Part shown: piece by piece, positions 25,928-33,123 of the stretch
Layout: every line of letters starts with the position of its first letter
How positions within the stretch are numbered: position 1 is the first letter of the stretch
Virus record (IMG/VR): IMGVR_UViG_3300037993_000105
Span: 1-55,474 of that record
Direction: 5' to 3' (one strand)
Origin: a virus
Length of the DNA: 55,474 nucleotides
Position numbers and translations under genes: made by a program
Notes under the pieces: model-generated
What the model was told of the DNA's origin: nothing
The model's database searches: none
The model's input: only the letters and a program-made list of their open reading frames with translations

Positions 25928-26077
25928 TTAGCCTATACTTGTGCCACCTGTCACGGTGACAAGCAGTGTGGATTTGCCGCGCGTGCCCGCGACTGTGGGA
26001 GAAATGAGGTGGACGCCAGTGCCTGTCAATACGACTGCGGCTGCAACGCCGAGCCCTGTAGTAGGATTATCTGACAT
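25928..26077 (-). CDS. Small beta-rich virion protein candidate (49 aa)
   Basis: ATG at 26077 follows AAAGGA. The product begins MSDNPTTGLGVAAAVVLTG and continues with Thr/Val/Gly strands (STLLVTVTGGTSIG). It starts like the adjacent 194-residue decoration-like protein (MSGNPNPQHNPTDGLNVAAY), sharing the pattern M-S-x-N-P..TxGLxVAA, so the two are probably related or assemble together. Confidence 0.55.
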   Translation of the reverse strand: MSDNPTTGLGVAAAVVLTGTGVHLISPTVAGTRGKSTLLVTVTGGTSIG

Positions 26078-26096
26078 ATGTTTTTCCTTTCAGAGT

Positions 26097-26117
26097 GGGG
26101 CGGTAAATAACCGCCCC
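26097..26117 (-). other. Intercistronic hairpin
   Basis: A perfect 8-bp stem (GGGGCGGT / ACCGCCCC) with a 5-base loop follows the decoration-like gene. No T-tract. It is a likely mRNA-stabilising or attenuation element. Confidence 0.5.
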
Positions 26118-26127
26118 TGTACTCGGG

Positions 26128-26712
26128 TTACGCTACAACCGTGACAACAATCTGTGCATAAATCATCTGCACAGGATCGCCAGATGCCTGCGAGGGCTCC
26201 GGGTCTGCCGCAGCACTTGCGAAATCGAAAGTCGGGAACTGCACTTCGATAACCGCTTGGCCGAGAGCCAGACCAGTGATGAGGCCTGTGGAACTGACCG
26301 ATGCTACGCTGCCGTTATAGCCAGCGAATGCCGACGGTCGGTACCATGCGGGAGCGCCCGCTGCGGGGTCGTTGTACGACTTGTAGACAGGCGAGCCAAC
26401 CGGAGTATAGGTCGTGTTAGCCACGTCCTTCAGGACAGTGGTCAATTGGCAAGTGTCAGCGTAAACGGTTCCGCCGTAAGTCGCGCCCGACAAACTCAGT
26501 GTCAGAGCATATTGTGCGACAGGGTGATTGGTCGATGCGACCGCGCCGTAGCCTTCGCCGTTCAGACCACGAGTGTCATTAGGCGTTGCTTCGGTAGCGA
26601 CGGTCAGTCCGCCATTGGCGGGGTTGGTGATGTTAGTGCCGGTCACTTGGACGTAAGCCGCTACGTTCAGGCCATCAGTCGGATTGTGCTGTGGATTCGG
26701 ATTTCCGGACAT
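26128..26712 (-). CDS. Ig-like capsid decoration / head-fibre protein candidate
   Basis: This 194-residue, Ala/Thr/Gly-rich, beta-dominated protein contains a bacterial Ig-like (BIG2) signature near residues 128-160: GSVASVSSTGLITGLALGQAVIEVQFP split over two strands. Ig-like proteins encoded next to phage capsid genes are usually head decorations that bind surfaces. Between it and the capsid gene lies only an HNH endonuclease gene, so in the ancestral order it directly followed the capsid gene. Confidence 0.65.
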   Translation of the reverse strand: MSGNPNPQHNPTDGLNVAAYVQVTGTNITNPANGGLTVATEATPNDTRGLNGEGYGAVASTNHPVAQYALTLSLSGATYGGTVYADTCQLTTVLKDVANTTYTPVGSPVYKSYNDPAAGAPAWYRPSAFAGYNGSVASVSSTGLITGLALGQAVIEVQFPTFDFASAAADPEPSQASGDPVQMIYAQIVVTVVA

Positions 26713-26715
26713 AGA

Positions 26716-27336
26716 TTATTTCCCTTCTGCGAGGGCCTTAGCCCTCGTCAACACTTCTGTGATTCTCATGTCCACAAGCAGAGACGGAATCTGGTGCCCG
26801 AAGTTCCTAGTCATAGCCATTTCCATCCAAGCCCGTAATGAAAACTTTGACTTGCTAGCTTGGCATGACAACATCGAACTCTCAGGATGTGAACTGCAAC
26901 AAGGCACGAGGTTACCTTTTACATGTCCAAGAGATGAATCAATTCGATCCAACCCCCAAACTTTTCCTTTTTCAGGTAATCGACCACAATAAGTACAAGT
27001 TCGTGGATTTCCAGAATCGTCCAGATAGTAATGAATCACTTCTGTCGGATTAGAAAAACCAAATTCTCGTCCTGCTACTTTGTCCGTCCAACGCATTCCA
27101 TTATATCGTTTTCTGATAATCTTGTAATAGCCGTTAGACATCTTCTGTGCTCGTGCAGTGAATGCCGAGCCCGCTTGTATATATTCCACAAGCGTACCGT
27201 CTTTTCGCCATCCGGCAGCCCAATCCTGTATCGTATCAATACAAACACCTGTTCGGTTCGATATTTCCTGTTGGCTTCTCCGTAGACGCAACAACTCTAA
27301 AACTTTACTTTTCACTTCTTCTGGAAGTGCTTTCAT
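26716..27336 (-). CDS. HNH homing endonuclease with N-terminal helix-turn-helix
   Basis: Residues 8-45 form a helix-turn-helix (SQQEISNRTGVCIDTIQDWA). Residues 112-145 carry the HNH core: CTYCG, WGLDRIDSSLGHVKGNLVPC and a later SCQ..KS segment. This is the family of free-standing or intron-linked phage homing endonucleases. AAGGAGGG precedes ATG 27336, after the capsid stop and its hairpin terminator. It probably mobilises the ORF-less intron found just upstream in the capsid gene; that link is inferred. Confidence 0.8.
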   Translation of the reverse strand: MKALPEEVKSKVLELLRLRRSQQEISNRTGVCIDTIQDWAAGWRKDGTLVEYIQAGSAFTARAQKMSNGYYKIIRKRYNGMRWTDKVAGREFGFSNPTEVIHYYLDDSGNPRTCTYCGRLPEKGKVWGLDRIDSSLGHVKGNLVPCCSSHPESSMLSCQASKSKFSLRAWMEMAMTRNFGHQIPSLLVDMRITEVLTRAKALAEGK

Positions 27337-27359
27337 GTTCCCTCCTTAATAGGGATGCC

Positions 27360-27385
27360 AAAGGCGGGTGATTAAGGCACCCGCC
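27360..27385 (-). terminator. Terminator/attenuator after the capsid gene
   Basis: Read leftward: GGCGGGTG, a 7-base loop, CACCCGCC, then TTT. The 8-bp perfect stem (27363-27370 with 27378-27385) starts 23 bases after the capsid stop. The short T-run suggests partial termination, limiting the HNH gene downstream. Confidence 0.65.
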
Positions 27386-27407
27386 CACGGACTTGTGCAA
27401 CCAGTGA

Positions 27408-27447
27408 TTAGCTGATTGCCGACGCTGCGTCGATCTGACGCATTCTG
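27408..27447 (-). CDS. Major capsid protein, exon 3 (last 12 codons)
   Basis: It encodes (R)MRQIDAASAIS and stop, the kind of C-terminus found in N4-gp56-type capsid proteins. The exon 2 reading frame would otherwise run into the intron and stop at once (TAG at 27703-27701). The 5' boundary is placed after the G at 27448, which restores the frame (AT|C); the G at 27445 is an alternative that also keeps frame. Confidence 0.7.
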
Positions 27448-27722
27448 CAATGTTGTTACTCACCTTTCGGCGGGATAGGTCATTTCTGCCTACCTCATAC
27501 GGTTCAATTCCCGTATGTTCAGACTATCGCATCGCTTGTAACAAGCGTTCTCTCACTTAGTCGTTCAGGCTGCTTTCGCTTGCCCCTTGTTGGCTTCTCA
27601 GCGTTCAAGACAATCAGAGAGAATTTACCCACGACCAGTATGTTAATCGTGGTATCTGGTCCTAGCGAGGTCGTAAAATGAACTCGATAGGATGTCCCAA
27701 CTAGCGACCGGCTACAGCAGCC
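27448..27722 (-). ncRNA. Group I intron 2 in the capsid gene (no ORF, about 275 nt)
   Basis: A classic catalytic core is visible: GCAGCCTGAACGACTAAG (Q and R elements), a P8 hairpin GCTTGT/ACAAGC, then GATAGTCTGAAC (S element). The P7 pairing GACTA (27562-27558) with TAGTC (27526-27522) is perfect. A P9-type hairpin CATACGG/CCGTATG follows. P1 pairs exon GCGAT with GTCGC twelve bases downstream, ending in the required U.G pair at the 5' splice site after 27723. P2 is CCTA.CGAG / CTCG.TAGG. No reading frame is inside; the HNH gene is downstream of the exon. Confidence 0.85.
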
Positions 27723-28537
27723 ATCGCTTTACCAGATGTAACCCGGACAGACTCAGTATATCCGGGGATCAACCCTTCAGGGTCTGCAACCGTCGGCTCA
27801 GCGTTCTGCACGATGTTGCACTTGATGTTGCGCCACTCGCCGTCTCCGTAAGTGGTGTCGCCCTGCGCTCCAAGGTTAATGGCGAAGATACCGTCCTTAC
27901 CGAAGATGTAGGTGCGAAGGGCCGTCAGGCCAGTCACGCCACTGTAGTTGATGGTCTTGGTGACCAACGGAGACTGGAAGAAATGAACGCCCGTGGTCGG
28001 GATTTCAATGACTTCCGTCAGATCGACGCTGACCAGCTCTTCCATGCGGGCGAGACCCACAGGGGTGTGCTTCAGGATGTCGATAGGCGAATCGTTGCTG
28101 TTGTCAGCCGTCACGTCGCCAAGGGCGAACGGATGGATGACGCCGACAAAGGACTTGGAAGCCTCGTCGAACGGACGGATCGAACGGCCAGCCATAGACT
28201 GGACGCTGTTACGAATCTGAGACAGCGACAGAGCGGTGAAGCTCGCCGTGGTTGTCGCAGCCAGTTCCACCAACACGCTGGCATCGATGCTGGATGCACC
28301 GTCAGCAGTTGCGCGAACCAATGCGCTCAGAGACTCGCCAAGACGATACGACATTTCTTTCGCAACGTTCTCGACGGTCTGGTCAATCGCGGTTGCGAGA
28401 GACAGGGACGAAAAGTTCGCGTAGTCAGCGTACTCGCCGATAGTGGCAGTCGTATTCAGGACGTTGACGGACAGGGACGGGCCCACAGTTCCTTCGGTCG
28501 TCTGGTTGGTGTTAGCAGCCAGCGGCACGTACATGAA
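27723..28537 (-). CDS. Major capsid protein (N4-gp56 family), exon 2
   Basis: This exon gives about 271 residues of the capsid protein. It runs from FMYVPLAANTNQTTEGTVG (the family's L..A..TTEG.. strand), through IGEYADYANFSSLSLATAID and MSYRLGESLSALVRAT, to PEGLIPGYTESVRVTSGK. On its own it lacks the first quarter and the last strand of the family, which the other two exons supply. The spliced protein would have about 336 residues, normal for this HK97-fold family. The 3' splice site of intron 1 is placed after the G at 28538 because it is the earliest in-frame site. Confidence 0.85.
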
Positions 28538-29193
28538 CATTTCTAATGTGTTTTGGGTTTAAGACTCGAAAGTCCCTGATGTCACCATCAGGTCGCTCTG
28601 CATGTCACCATGCAGTTCAGACTCTATCATGACTCCCTGCGGAGTCTCTTGCGTATTAGTCGTTAGGGATACCCCACGAGAATTCAAAATTCTTAACTGT
28701 TGCCAATAAACTCGACGCAATTCGTTGTTCGCTTCAGGAGCGAGTCTAACGAAATTCAGCAAGATTTTTGCTTGTTCCCGTTTCACAACTAGGTAAGGGA
28801 GCGTTGCTAATAGAAGAATCTCTATATCCTTCTTCTTTAGCACTCGCCACATGTAGGCTTCTTTCGTTTTCGCTGTCGCTTTCTTTGACAGGTATACGCT
28901 TCCGCCAAAATTACTTTGCAGCCAATCAATCAACTTCTTACTCGTGCTTTGTACCATCACGATTGAGTTGTAATTTATGCAGGTCTCTTTTTGACCAGCA
29001 CCGATTGTGATGCAACCTTCACCATCTAGAATGCCTGCGAGGTAGCCATACTTCGCTTTATCTGACATTTTGCCTCCTTTCGGATATTATGTAGGCATGG
29101 GGTCTTTCCTCGGTATTGTCTACTATTTACTATAGCAGGGGTCCACCGATTTAGCAAGATTTATTTTTACAACCAGTACAAAATGTTTTAGAT
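28538..29193 (-). ncRNA. Group I intron 1 in the capsid gene (about 656 nt, carries a LAGLIDADG gene)
   Basis: P1 is perfect: exon ACCAGTAT pairs with GTACTGGT, 14 bases downstream, ending in the U.G pair that marks the 5' splice site after 29194. The 3' part of the ribozyme is seen as AACGACTAAT (R) and GATAGAGTCTGAAC (S), giving P7, then two hairpins with GTGA tetraloops: CTGCATG/CATGCAG (28598-28615) and CTGATG/CATCAG (28576-28591). These match the core of intron 2 in order and sequence. The 3' splice site is less certain; 28538 keeps the reading frame. Confidence 0.85.
28559..29068 (-). CDS. LAGLIDADG homing endonuclease in intron 1
   Basis: This 169-residue protein has a single LAGLIDADG motif at residues 9-18 (YLAGILDGEG, catalytic acid E17), followed by SIVMVQSTSKKLIDWL and a basic GGSVYLSKKA region. 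That is the usual arrangement of a one-motif enzyme working as a dimer. AAAGGAGG precedes ATG 29068. The last 35-40 codons (from about 28670) also form the P7-P9 core of the ribozyme, so protein and RNA share sequence. Confidence 0.9.
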   Translation of the reverse strand: MSDKAKYGYLAGILDGEGCITIGAGQKETCINYNSIVMVQSTSKKLIDWLQSNFGGSVYLSKKATAKTKEAYMWRVLKKKDIEILLLATLPYLVVKREQAKILLNFVRLAPEANNELRRVYWQQLRILNSRGVSLTTNTQETPQGVMIESELHGDMQSDLMVTSGTFES

Positions 29194-29349
29194 ATACTGG
29201 TTACCGCTCTTCATGGGCAGGTCAAGGCGCTCTGCGCATGCGACGAACGGGGTTTGCGCCTTCAGGTTCTCACGGAACCGTTTATCATAATACTTCACCG
29301 TGGATTGAGGCAGGTTGGATTGCTGGTTTCCAGCAGGAGAGAAAGACAT
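29194..29349 (-). CDS. Major capsid protein, exon 1 (52 codons)
   Basis: It starts at ATG 29349. The ribosome site is weak (AGGAT, 7 bases upstream). It encodes MSFSPAGNQQSNLPQSTVKY and continues with YDKRFRENLKAQTPFVACAE and PMKSGNQY. The YYDKRF..NLK..TPF...A and SGN patterns are the standard opening of N4-gp56 capsid proteins. The exon ends exactly at a codon boundary. Confidence 0.85.
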
Positions 29350-29364
29350 AATCTATCCTTCAGG

Positions 29365-30501
29365 TTAAGCTGATACTGGTGCACGCTTTCTGGCGTCCGC
29401 TGCACGTTGCAGGTCGTTCACCAACTTTGCAAAAGCCGGGTTTCTAAGTTTTTTCTTATACTCTTCGGAAGGCATGTTATCAATATCATCCAAAGTAATG
29501 TCAGTTGTCACACCACTTGTTGTGGAGTCTGAAGCATTGCTGCTATTCAGACCGGACGGGACTCTTACTTGGCGCTTTGTTTGCGGCTGCTCGACGGGAG
29601 TAATCCGACTCTCGGTTGCAACTGGAACCGGCGATACTTTTGGTTCCGTACTCGGCGCGGGTGCAGTCGGACCCACTGTGGGTACAGACGGCACGGGCGC
29701 GGGAGTTACCTCACGCACGATAGGGCTGTCGAGGAGCAATCCGGCTCCCTTCAGCGTTGAAAAAGCTAAGTTGAACATCGCGACAGTAGGATTTAGCTTC
29801 TTCTTGAACATCCATGCTGTCAGTACTTGTTTGTTTTCAGCACACGGATAAAACTCCGGTGTCTGTTTCTCGAAAATGTCGTAGTTCGACTTTGCCGTCA
29901 ACTGCAACATGAGCAACTGTTGGTTGTTCAGTGTTTGACGCAGTACGTCAGGCTTCATGCCGACGCTGGCTTCGAACATCGTGTCAATCGCTTCTAGCGA
30001 CTTCGACGGATCGTTCAAGTCTTGCGAAAGATTGAACCGCTCTTCGGTGGACAACTCGCGCGGCTTAAACTCAACAAATGACTCAAAGCGCTGTGCGTCG
30101 TCGGGCAGTGGCGTATCGTCCACGATCCCCAGCGTTTGTTTGCGGGTGACCTCGCGCAACTTGCGCACGAGTTCGACATTTTGAGCTGTGAGTTTTTGCG
30201 CCAACTCGTCCGGCGTATGATAGACGATGACTTGTTTTCCACCCAACTTCGCACCGGCAATATCTGTCGGCTGGTACTCGTATCGAAGCTCTGGCAATGC
30301 ATCCGTAGGCGCAACTACCTGATCGCTATGCGCAACTATGGGCTCGCTATGCGCAACTATGGGAGCAACCGCGGACGTGATGCGCGGGTCACTCGGATCG
30401 TCAAGTGTGTTATCGCCGGGTGCGACGGGCGCAGCTGTGGGCGCGATCACTTCCGGCTCCATTCGACTAAGACGGTTACGAACTGAACTGTTCATTGGCA
30501 T
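29365..30501 (-). CDS. Scaffold-like protein (378 aa)
   Basis: Position between portal and capsid, acidic disordered ends and a helical middle argue for a scaffolding protein, which shapes the procapsid and leaves before DNA packaging. Residues 75-115 (GGKQVIVYHTPDELAQKLTA and NVELVRKLREVTRK) match a module I have seen in phage scaffold-region proteins. The C-terminus is helical (SEEYKKKLRNPAFAKLVNDL). Residues about 45-65 hold a 7-residue repeat (PIVAHSE/PIVAHSD). AGGAGGAG precedes the start. Confidence 0.6.
   Translation of the reverse strand: MPMNSSVRNRLSRMEPEVIAPTAAPVAPGDNTLDDPSDPRITSAVAPIVAHSEPIVAHSDQVVAPTDALPELRYEYQPTDIAGAKLGGKQVIVYHTPDELAQKLTAQNVELVRKLREVTRKQTLGIVDDTPLPDDAQRFESFVEFKPRELSTEERFNLSQDLNDPSKSLEAIDTMFEASVGMKPDVLRQTLNNQQLLMLQLTAKSNYDIFEKQTPEFYPCAENKQVLTAWMFKKKLNPTVAMFNLAFSTLKGAGLLLDSPIVREVTPAPVPSVPTVGPTAPAPSTEPKVSPVPVATESRITPVEQPQTKRQVRVPSGLNSSNASDSTTSGVTTDITLDDIDNMPSEEYKKKLRNPAFAKLVNDLQRAADARKRAPVSA
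30323..30363 (-). repeat. 21-bp tandem repeat in the scaffold-like gene
   Basis: Two exact 20-base copies (TCGCTATGCGCAACTATGGG at 30323-30342 and 30344-30363) with a 21-base period, plus a partial third copy before them. Each unit encodes seven residues, so copy number can change without breaking the frame. Confidence 0.75.
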
Positions 30502-30515
30502 AATCTCCTCCTAGA

Positions 30516-30869
30516 TTATTGAAACTCTGGTGAAACGTTCGGCATTTCCGGATTCTCGGGTGTGCCGAGTTTCGAAGCGTTATAGTGTGCAAGATCGAAC
30601 TCTTCGACAATCCTCTGTATCAGCCCTGTGTAAAATTGGGCCGCGGCCTTTGCAACACAATGCAGTGCAACTACGGACTCGGGCTGGTCGACGGGCGTAT
30701 TCATGAGCGCCGTGTTGAAGTCCTTCACAACTTGGACCATCAACAGCTGCATGATGTCCCAACCTTCCTGCTGTATGTATGCAGAAAGTATTTGCTTTTG
30801 ACGGGCGTCAAGTTTGATGTCCATCTCCATGACGTTTGCCATCTCAAGTGACTTCACTGGATCGAGCAT
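30516..30869 (-). CDS. Hypothetical head-cluster protein (117 aa)
   Basis: ATG at 30869 follows GGAGGAGAC. Mostly helical: LEMANVMEMDIKLDARQKQI, GWDIMQLLMVQVVKDFNTAL, AKAAAQFYTGLIQRIVEEFD. No motif recognised. It lies between portal and scaffold, where small head-completion or scaffold-partner proteins are common. Confidence 0.55.
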   Translation of the reverse strand: MLDPVKSLEMANVMEMDIKLDARQKQILSAYIQQEGWDIMQLLMVQVVKDFNTALMNTPVDQPESVVALHCVAKAAAQFYTGLIQRIVEEFDLAHYNASKLGTPENPEMPNVSPEFQ

Positions 30870-30887
30870 GTCTCCTCCGAAATTTTG

Positions 30888-30920
30888 GGGGCAGTGCACA
30901 ATAGGTTAAGTGTCTGCCCC
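30888..30920 (-). other. Hairpin after the portal gene
   Basis: GGGGCAG (30888-30894) pairs with CTGCCCC (30914-30920), right after the portal stop at 30928. No U-run follows. It is a probable attenuator or processing site. Confidence 0.4.
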
Positions 30921-30927
30921 GCTCATA

Positions 30928-33114
30928 TTACTCAACCGTAGGCTGTTGACCTTCAAGCCCCTGAGGGCTAGGCGTGCCTTCAACCGCTTCGCTCATACCG
31001 TTTGCCCTTGCGGACTCACGTATGATGTCGCGTTTGATTCGGTTGTCCGATTCTTGGTCGGCTAATTGTTGTTTTTGTTGGAACTTCTGTTGGTCGCCTT
31101 GTGCCTTAGCCTGTGTCTGCATCTGCATCTGTGCGGCCTTCGAACTGGCGGCACGCTTTTTCTTCATGGCGTCGGTCAGAGGCTTGATGATGTCCTGTCC
31201 GTTCTTCCATTCGGACGCTTCCATCCACATGTTGATAATTGGCTTGAAGTCAATGTACTCTTCGTTGATGTCCGCCAGACTTTCTTGTATCTGTGGGTTG
31301 TCCAGAATCTGAGTCAACATGACCATTGACTGGGCCATCGTACGCTTAGCTGCCAAGCTAGAACCTGCAAGAACCTCGTACTCGATTTGAGCATCGTGGA
31401 ACTCTTGCATGTCAATGTGCTTCGCATACGCTTCCCCCCGCTCTTTTCCAAGAACGGCAAGTATGGCTTTGTCCGACATTATGTTGAAGATCAACATGTC
31501 GAGGATGCTGAGGAACGGTTTGAACACCTGTTCGATGAAGTTGTCCAGCGGGCCATCGAGACGTGTTGCGCTCGCACCCGCGAGAATGTTTGCACCGCCA
31601 GCCGTTCGCCCCATTGAGGAACGCGGACCTGCGGTAGACCCCTGCACTAACTGCTGATCTGCACCAGACGAGGACTCTGTAGCCTGCTCCGATTCCTTGA
31701 GTGCACTCCAAACATCTGACGGTACTTTCGGAGTTTCCATCAGACGATATGCTTTTTCGGTGTCCTTGACGGTGAGAATTTTTCCAATGCCCGACCGAAT
31801 CATTTGTGTCGGGGCGTTGTCATCACGGTCGCGTAGGTACAACGGGTTGACGCCGAACGAAAGGATTTTCAGAATGGCATTGATGGTGCCTTGGTCGACA
31901 CGTTGGTTTTGCCCAACGATCAGCCCGAGACCCATGCCATAGAATGCCTTTGGTCGGTTCCACCAGTTGGCGGAAAGAAACGGTACCTGTTTGAACTCGT
32001 TCTTGCCTGTAAAGATGACGGTCTTTTGATTGAGAACCATGATCTTTCGATCTTTGTCCCAATACTCCATGATCTCAAGCTTGCGGCGCAGCGGGTCAGG
32101 GCTTACTCTGATGTTGACCTTCTCCGCGTGGTGAACGACACCTTCGATGTAAGAGGCTTGTTCCGTCTCCAGTAGTTGGGCCTGTTCTTTTCCTGTGGCC
32201 CAGAATTTCTTTAGGTCTTCCTCCCCCGGAAAGCGCCAGCCTTTTATTGCTTCACCCTTTTCGCCATCAGCCAATGCCTGTACGACGGCATCGCGCAGTT
32301 CCTTCATTTGGTAGAAGTCCATGTAGCGAACGTCTATGACCCACGCGGCTTTGCGAATATCTGAGACGTTTAACTGGGGGTCAACTAGAACTTTGTCGAG
32401 CGGACGAAATTCGAATACGGGCAGCGGAACGATCTTCTCACGAACCTTGATATTGGGTGGTTCGTCGGTGACGACACTGTCGTCTGGCGTGCCGTCGGTG
32501 CCCGGAAGATTTACGACCGAGGCTGTCCTAGTGTAGTACTGGATCGTCTTCCAGTCGTATCCCCACTTCCAAATACCAGTTCCGAGATGCGCCATCTGCT
32601 CCAAGCCCCATTTAGTCTGGGTTTTGAATTCACAGTCGCGCAGGATGTATGAGAGCAGTGTAGTCTTTGCGTCCACGATCTGTTGGGTCTTACCAGCTGC
32701 GACGGGGTCATTGCTGGTTCCACCTGTAGGTCGAAGAATCATTGGAGGATCGTCGTAAAAGAGACCCTTGTGGAGTTGAGGTACGACCGCGTTGCACACC
32801 TTCGCAACGGTAAAGCGCTGGACGTTGGGCTCAAGGACGTACGTGTTTTCGTACACGGTCATTGGGCGCGGCGATTGGTACAGAAGGTCAGCATCTCTCC
32901 AAAGCAATGTCCACTGTCTGTTTGAGATGTACGCCTTCGCAGCCACAGCGGATTGCACGACGAGTGCTAGGTCGCCGCCGATGGTCAGGATGTCGCCGTC
33001 TTTGTTAAAATCCTCGTTGGTCAAATCCCTGTTGGGATTACCTTCGGAGTTTTCCAGATCAGCGATTCCAAGTGTTTCGATCTTCGCGGGCGATGTTTCA
33101 ACTGTGTCTGCCAT
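30928..33114 (-). CDS. Portal protein (728 aa)
   Basis: This large protein, directly after the terminase gene, has the T7-like podovirus portal pattern: a long N-terminal region with SNRQWTLLWRDADLLYQSPR, a wing domain, then NWWNRPKAFYGMGLGLIVGQ and NQRVDQGTINAILKILSFGV of the stem/crown. The C-terminus is Gln/Lys coiled coil (QMQMQTQAKAQGDQQKFQQK), typical of the barrel extension. It forms the dodecameric DNA gate of the head. Longer than T7 gp8 (536 aa), but within podovirus range. Confidence 0.85.
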   Translation of the reverse strand: MADTVETSPAKIETLGIADLENSEGNPNRDLTNEDFNKDGDILTIGGDLALVVQSAVAAKAYISNRQWTLLWRDADLLYQSPRPMTVYENTYVLEPNVQRFTVAKVCNAVVPQLHKGLFYDDPPMILRPTGGTSNDPVAAGKTQQIVDAKTTLLSYILRDCEFKTQTKWGLEQMAHLGTGIWKWGYDWKTIQYYTRTASVVNLPGTDGTPDDSVVTDEPPNIKVREKIVPLPVFEFRPLDKVLVDPQLNVSDIRKAAWVIDVRYMDFYQMKELRDAVVQALADGEKGEAIKGWRFPGEEDLKKFWATGKEQAQLLETEQASYIEGVVHHAEKVNIRVSPDPLRRKLEIMEYWDKDRKIMVLNQKTVIFTGKNEFKQVPFLSANWWNRPKAFYGMGLGLIVGQNQRVDQGTINAILKILSFGVNPLYLRDRDDNAPTQMIRSGIGKILTVKDTEKAYRLMETPKVPSDVWSALKESEQATESSSGADQQLVQGSTAGPRSSMGRTAGGANILAGASATRLDGPLDNFIEQVFKPFLSILDMLIFNIMSDKAILAVLGKERGEAYAKHIDMQEFHDAQIEYEVLAGSSLAAKRTMAQSMVMLTQILDNPQIQESLADINEEYIDFKPIINMWMEASEWKNGQDIIKPLTDAMKKKRAASSKAAQMQMQTQAKAQGDQQKFQQKQQLADQESDNRIKRDIIRESARANGMSEAVEGTPSPQGLEGQQPTVE

Positions 33115-33123
33115 ATCTCTCCG

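Noticed and set aside
27701-28540. A complete 279-residue capsid protein starting at ATG 28540
   Set aside because: It lacks the family's first 50 residues and last strand, which are found in frame beyond the intron-like gaps, and its apparent end lies inside intron 2.
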